A stretch of DNA of 64,000 nucleotides, from assembly GCF_010994375.1 (NCBI RefSeq), contig NZ_WHMA01000002.1:1-64000 (forward strand), written 5' to 3'. Made by a program: the position numbers and the translations under genes. The stretch comes from Halomonas sp. NO4. GTDB taxonomy: Bacteria; Pseudomonadota; Gammaproteobacteria; Pseudomonadales; Halomonadaceae. The notes below the pieces were generated by a model. It saw only the letters and a list, made by a program, of their open reading frames with translations. It was not told where the DNA came from and ran no database searches. Each line of letters begins with the position of its first letter. The stretch's first letter is position 1. Shown here piece after piece: positions 61,612 to 64,000 of this stretch.

Positions 61612-64000
61612 ATGCGATACCCGGCAGGCAAGACTGGCAAGACCTCCCCAGAGTTGCGAAATGAGTTGCGACACGGCCACGCCCACTGCGGCGTGGGCGC
61701 CCTGGTCAGCCTGCGCGGCGAGGCGACCCATGCGCTGGTCGCGGACGGGCTGCGGATGCTGCGCCACCTCGACCACCGCGGCGCCCGCGGGGCCGAGGAG
61801 AACACCGGCGACGGCGCCGGCCTGCTGCTGCAGGTGCCGCACCGCTTCTTCGCCGAGGAGGTGCCCGAGCTGCCCGAAGCCGGCACCTATGGTGTCGCCC
61901 AGTGCTTTCTGCCCCGCGACGAATCGCGCCGCCACGCCATCCAGCAGCTGATGGAAGCGGCTGCCGCCGAGCTTGGCCATCGCCTGCTCGCCTGGCGGCG
62001 GGTGCCCACCGACAACCGCGGCCTGGGGCGCACCGCGCTGGCGTCCGAGCCGGTGGTGATGCAGGCCTTCATCGCCCCCGAGACACCGCTGGCCCCCGAG
62101 GCGCTGGATGTCGCCCTCTACGTACTGCGCTGCGAGATACAGAATCGCGTGCGCGACCAGGGGCTGGGCGGCGAGGGCGCCGAGCTCTTCTATCTCTGCA
62201 GCCTCGATCGGCGCCGCATCGTCTACAAGGGGCTTTTGACCTGCGCCCAGTTGGCCAGCTACTACCCCGACCTGGGCGATGGGCGGGTGGAAAGCGCCCT
62301 GGTGCTGGTGCACTCGCGCTTCTCCACCAACACCCTGGGCGCCTGGGAGCTGGCCCACCCCTACCGCACGCTGGTTCACAACGGCGAGTTCAACACCCTG
62401 CGCGGCAACGTCAACTGGATGCGCGCCCGCGAGGCGCAGCTGGCGAGCCCGCGTTTCGGCGAGGCCATCGAGCGCATCAAGCCGGTTCTCGCCGAGGACG
62501 AGCAGAGCGATTCCGCCGACTTCGACCACGTGCTGGAACTGCTGCTCGCTGGTGGGCGTTCACTACCCCATGCGCTGCGCCTGCTGATCCCCGAGGCCTG
62601 GGAGAAAGATGCCGCCATGGCGCCGGAGCGCCGCGCCTTCTACGACTATCATGCCACCCTCATGGAGCCGTGGGACGGGCCGGCGCTGGTGGTGGCCACC
62701 GACGGCGAGAGCGTGGGCGCGGTCATCGACCGCAACGGCCTGCGTCCCTGCCGCTACTGCGTGACCCGCGACGACACCCTGATCATGGCCAGCGAGTCCG
62801 GCACCCTGGACACCCCGGTCGACGATATTGTCACGCAGGGGCGACTCAGACCCGGCCAGCTGCTGCTCGCCGATACCCGCGAGGGGCGCCTGGTGCCCGA
62901 GGCGGAGGTCTTCGATCGCCTGACCCGCGCCGCGGCCTACGGCGACTGGCTGGCCCGCCACCGAGTGGCGCTCGCCGATCTCGCCGCGGCTGCCCCGGAA
63001 CCGGCCATCGAACCGCTCGACTCGGCTACGCTGGATGCCCACCAGTGCGCCTTCGGCTACACCCTGGAAGGGCTTCGCGTTCTGCTCGGCCCCATGGCCG
63101 AGTCCGGCAAGGATCCGCTGGGGGCGATGGGCAACGACACCCCGCTGGCGGCCCTCTCGGCGCATCGCAAGCCGCTCTTCGCCTACTTCCACCAGCTATT
63201 CGCCCAGGTGACCAATCCGCCGCTGGACTACCTGCGTGAGGCGCTGGTCACCTCGCTAACAACCCACCTCGGCGCCCAGCAGAACCTGCTCGTCGAGACG
63301 CCCGAGCACTGCCGGCGCCTGCGCCTCGACAGCCCTATCCTCGACGACCGTGAGTTCGCCACCCTGGCCGCCCTCGATCGCGACGGGCTGGTGGCACGCA
63401 CGCTCGACACCACCCATCCACCGGGCGAGGGCCTGGCCGCGGTGATCGCTCGCCTGCGCCGCGAGGCCGAGGCCGCCGTGGACGCCGGCGCCACCCTGCT
63501 GGTGCTCGACGACCGGCGCGTGGGGCCCGAGCGCGTGGCGGTGCCGTCGCTGCTTGCCGTGGGCGCCGTCCACCACGGCCTGATTCGCGCCGGCAAGCGC
63601 ACCCGCGCTTCGCTGGTGTTGGCCAGCGGCGAGCCCTACGCCGTGCACCATGTCTGCACCCTGTTCGGCTACGGTGCCGATGCGCTCTATCCGTGGCTCG
63701 GCTATCGCAGCCTGGAGCGGTTGCAGTTCGAAGAGGCGCTGCGCGAGGTGGCGTCGCCCGAGGCGGCGTGTCATGCCTACCGGGCGGCCCTCGAGGACGG
63801 CCTGCTCAAGGTGATGGCCAAGATGGGCATCTCCACCCTGGAGAGCTACAAGGGCGCGCAGGTCTTCGAGTGCATCGGCCTTGACAGAGAGCTGGTCGAC
63901 GACTGCTTCGCCGGCACCCCGGCGCACCTCTACGGAGTGGGGCTCGACACCCTCGCGGAAGAGGCGGAACAGGCCCACACCGTGGCCTACAGCCAGCGCA
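61612..64000 (+). CDS. gltB: Glutamate synthase large subunit, first 796 codons
   Basis: The open frame runs off the right edge. It is a class II glutamine amidotransferase: after a 25-residue propeptide the nucleophile is Cys26 in HCGVGALVSL, followed by LDHRGARGAEENTGDGAGLL; the glutaminase has VHSRFSTNT with LVHNGEFNTLRGNVNW, and the central domain has FAYFHQLFAQVTNPPLDYLRE. The last visible part (MAKMGISTLESYKGAQVFE) is the start of the FMN synthase domain. ATG at 61612 with a possible TTG at 61609. The CGVG start resembles the ferredoxin-type and Gram-positive forms more than the CGFG of common gammaproteobacterial GltB. It follows phhR by 73 bases. Confidence 0.93.
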   Translation, partial: MRYPAGKTGKTSPELRNELRHGHAHCGVGALVSLRGEATHALVADGLRMLRHLDHRGARGAEENTGDGAGLLLQVPHRFFAEEVPELPEAGTYGVAQCFLPRDESRRHAIQQLMEAAAAELGHRLLAWRRVPTDNRGLGRTALASEPVVMQAFIAPETPLAPEALDVALYVLRCEIQNRVRDQGLGGEGAELFYLCSLDRRRIVYKGLLTCAQLASYYPDLGDGRVESALVLVHSRFSTNTLGAWELAHPYRTLVHNGEFNTLRGNVNWMRAREAQLASPRFGEAIERIKPVLAEDEQSDSADFDHVLELLLAGGRSLPHALRLLIPEAWEKDAAMAPERRAFYDYHATLMEPWDGPALVVATDGESVGAVIDRNGLRPCRYCVTRDDTLIMASESGTLDTPVDDIVTQGRLRPGQLLLADTREGRLVPEAEVFDRLTRAAAYGDWLARHRVALADLAAAAPEPAIEPLDSATLDAHQCAFGYTLEGLRVLLGPMAESGKDPLGAMGNDTPLAALSAHRKPLFAYFHQLFAQVTNPPLDYLREALVTSLTTHLGAQQNLLVETPEHCRRLRLDSPILDDREFATLAALDRDGLVARTLDTTHPPGEGLAAVIARLRREAEAAVDAGATLLVLDDRRVGPERVAVPSLLAVGAVHHGLIRAGKRTRASLVLASGEPYAVHHVCTLFGYGADALYPWLGYRSLERLQFEEALREVASPEAACHAYRAALEDGLLKVMAKMGISTLESYKGAQVFECIGLDRELVDDCFAGTPAHLYGVGLDTLAEEAEQAHTVAYSQR

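Overview
The window is high-G+C gammaproteobacterial DNA, most like the Halomonadaceae. The evidence is the complete leucine-degradation operon with a LiuR-type operator, a TRAP transporter, the PhhR/PhhA/PhhB set, a sigma-32-type groESL promoter, FxsA next to groES, and tungstate-transport genes. No rRNA, tRNA, phage or CRISPR was seen. The species call is inference from gene content only.

Layout. 1-1058: a scarred end holding the 3' part of an IS256 transposase, a LysR remnant, an IS110 remnant and a duplicated scrap of the HMG-CoA lyase gene. 1062-1439: a cupin gene with lower G+C than its neighbours. 1529-8442 (minus): liuABCDE for leucine/isovalerate catabolism, with REP-like repeats in two intercistronic gaps and a LiuR-like palindrome upstream. 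8611-10634: an SbtA-type bicarbonate permease and a divergent LysR regulator sharing a palindrome. 10653-14145: the tungstate ABC transporter tupABC and a divergent HTH/binding-protein regulator. 14300-26299: mixed genes, including a methyltransferase, a secreted S33-type hydrolase, a permease with a LysR regulator, flavin reductase, DUF503, Tag, GDPD, a hydrolase-LuxR fusion with a second hydrolase, and a methyltransferase/TetR pair.

26643-38667 is the most unusual block. Two large BTAD-domain (SARP/AfsR-like) regulators, a class typical of actinomycetes, lie on one strand with a FAD-linked oxidase, a flavin monooxygenase, OsmC and a two-domain DUF4242 protein. A cysteine synthase-glutaredoxin fusion and an AhpD-like protein diverge from it. 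The oxidase promoter has three 7-bp direct repeats at an exact 11-bp period, the known geometry of SARP-type sites. I infer a redox or thiol-stress regulon. 38668-43169 holds two MFS exporters, DsrE, a sterol-desaturase-like hydroxylase, an ArsR-rhodanese regulator beside a 26-bp palindrome, and an easily missed 41-codon membrane ORF coupled to the second MFS gene.

43336-44001: two tandem paralogous lipoproteins. 44171-51697: a probable catabolic operon of TRAP transporter, two HDAC-family deacetylases, RidA, an ornithine-cyclodeaminase-like enzyme and a branched-chain aminotransferase, suggesting uptake and deacylation of an N-acyl amino compound. 51778-58173: mostly housekeeping (DUF4105, TrmJ, GroEL/GroES, FxsA, SDR, ComEA-like). 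58444-61538: phenylalanine hydroxylation genes phhAB with divergent phhR and two TyrR-like boxes. 61612 to the window end: the start of a glutamate synthase large subunit.
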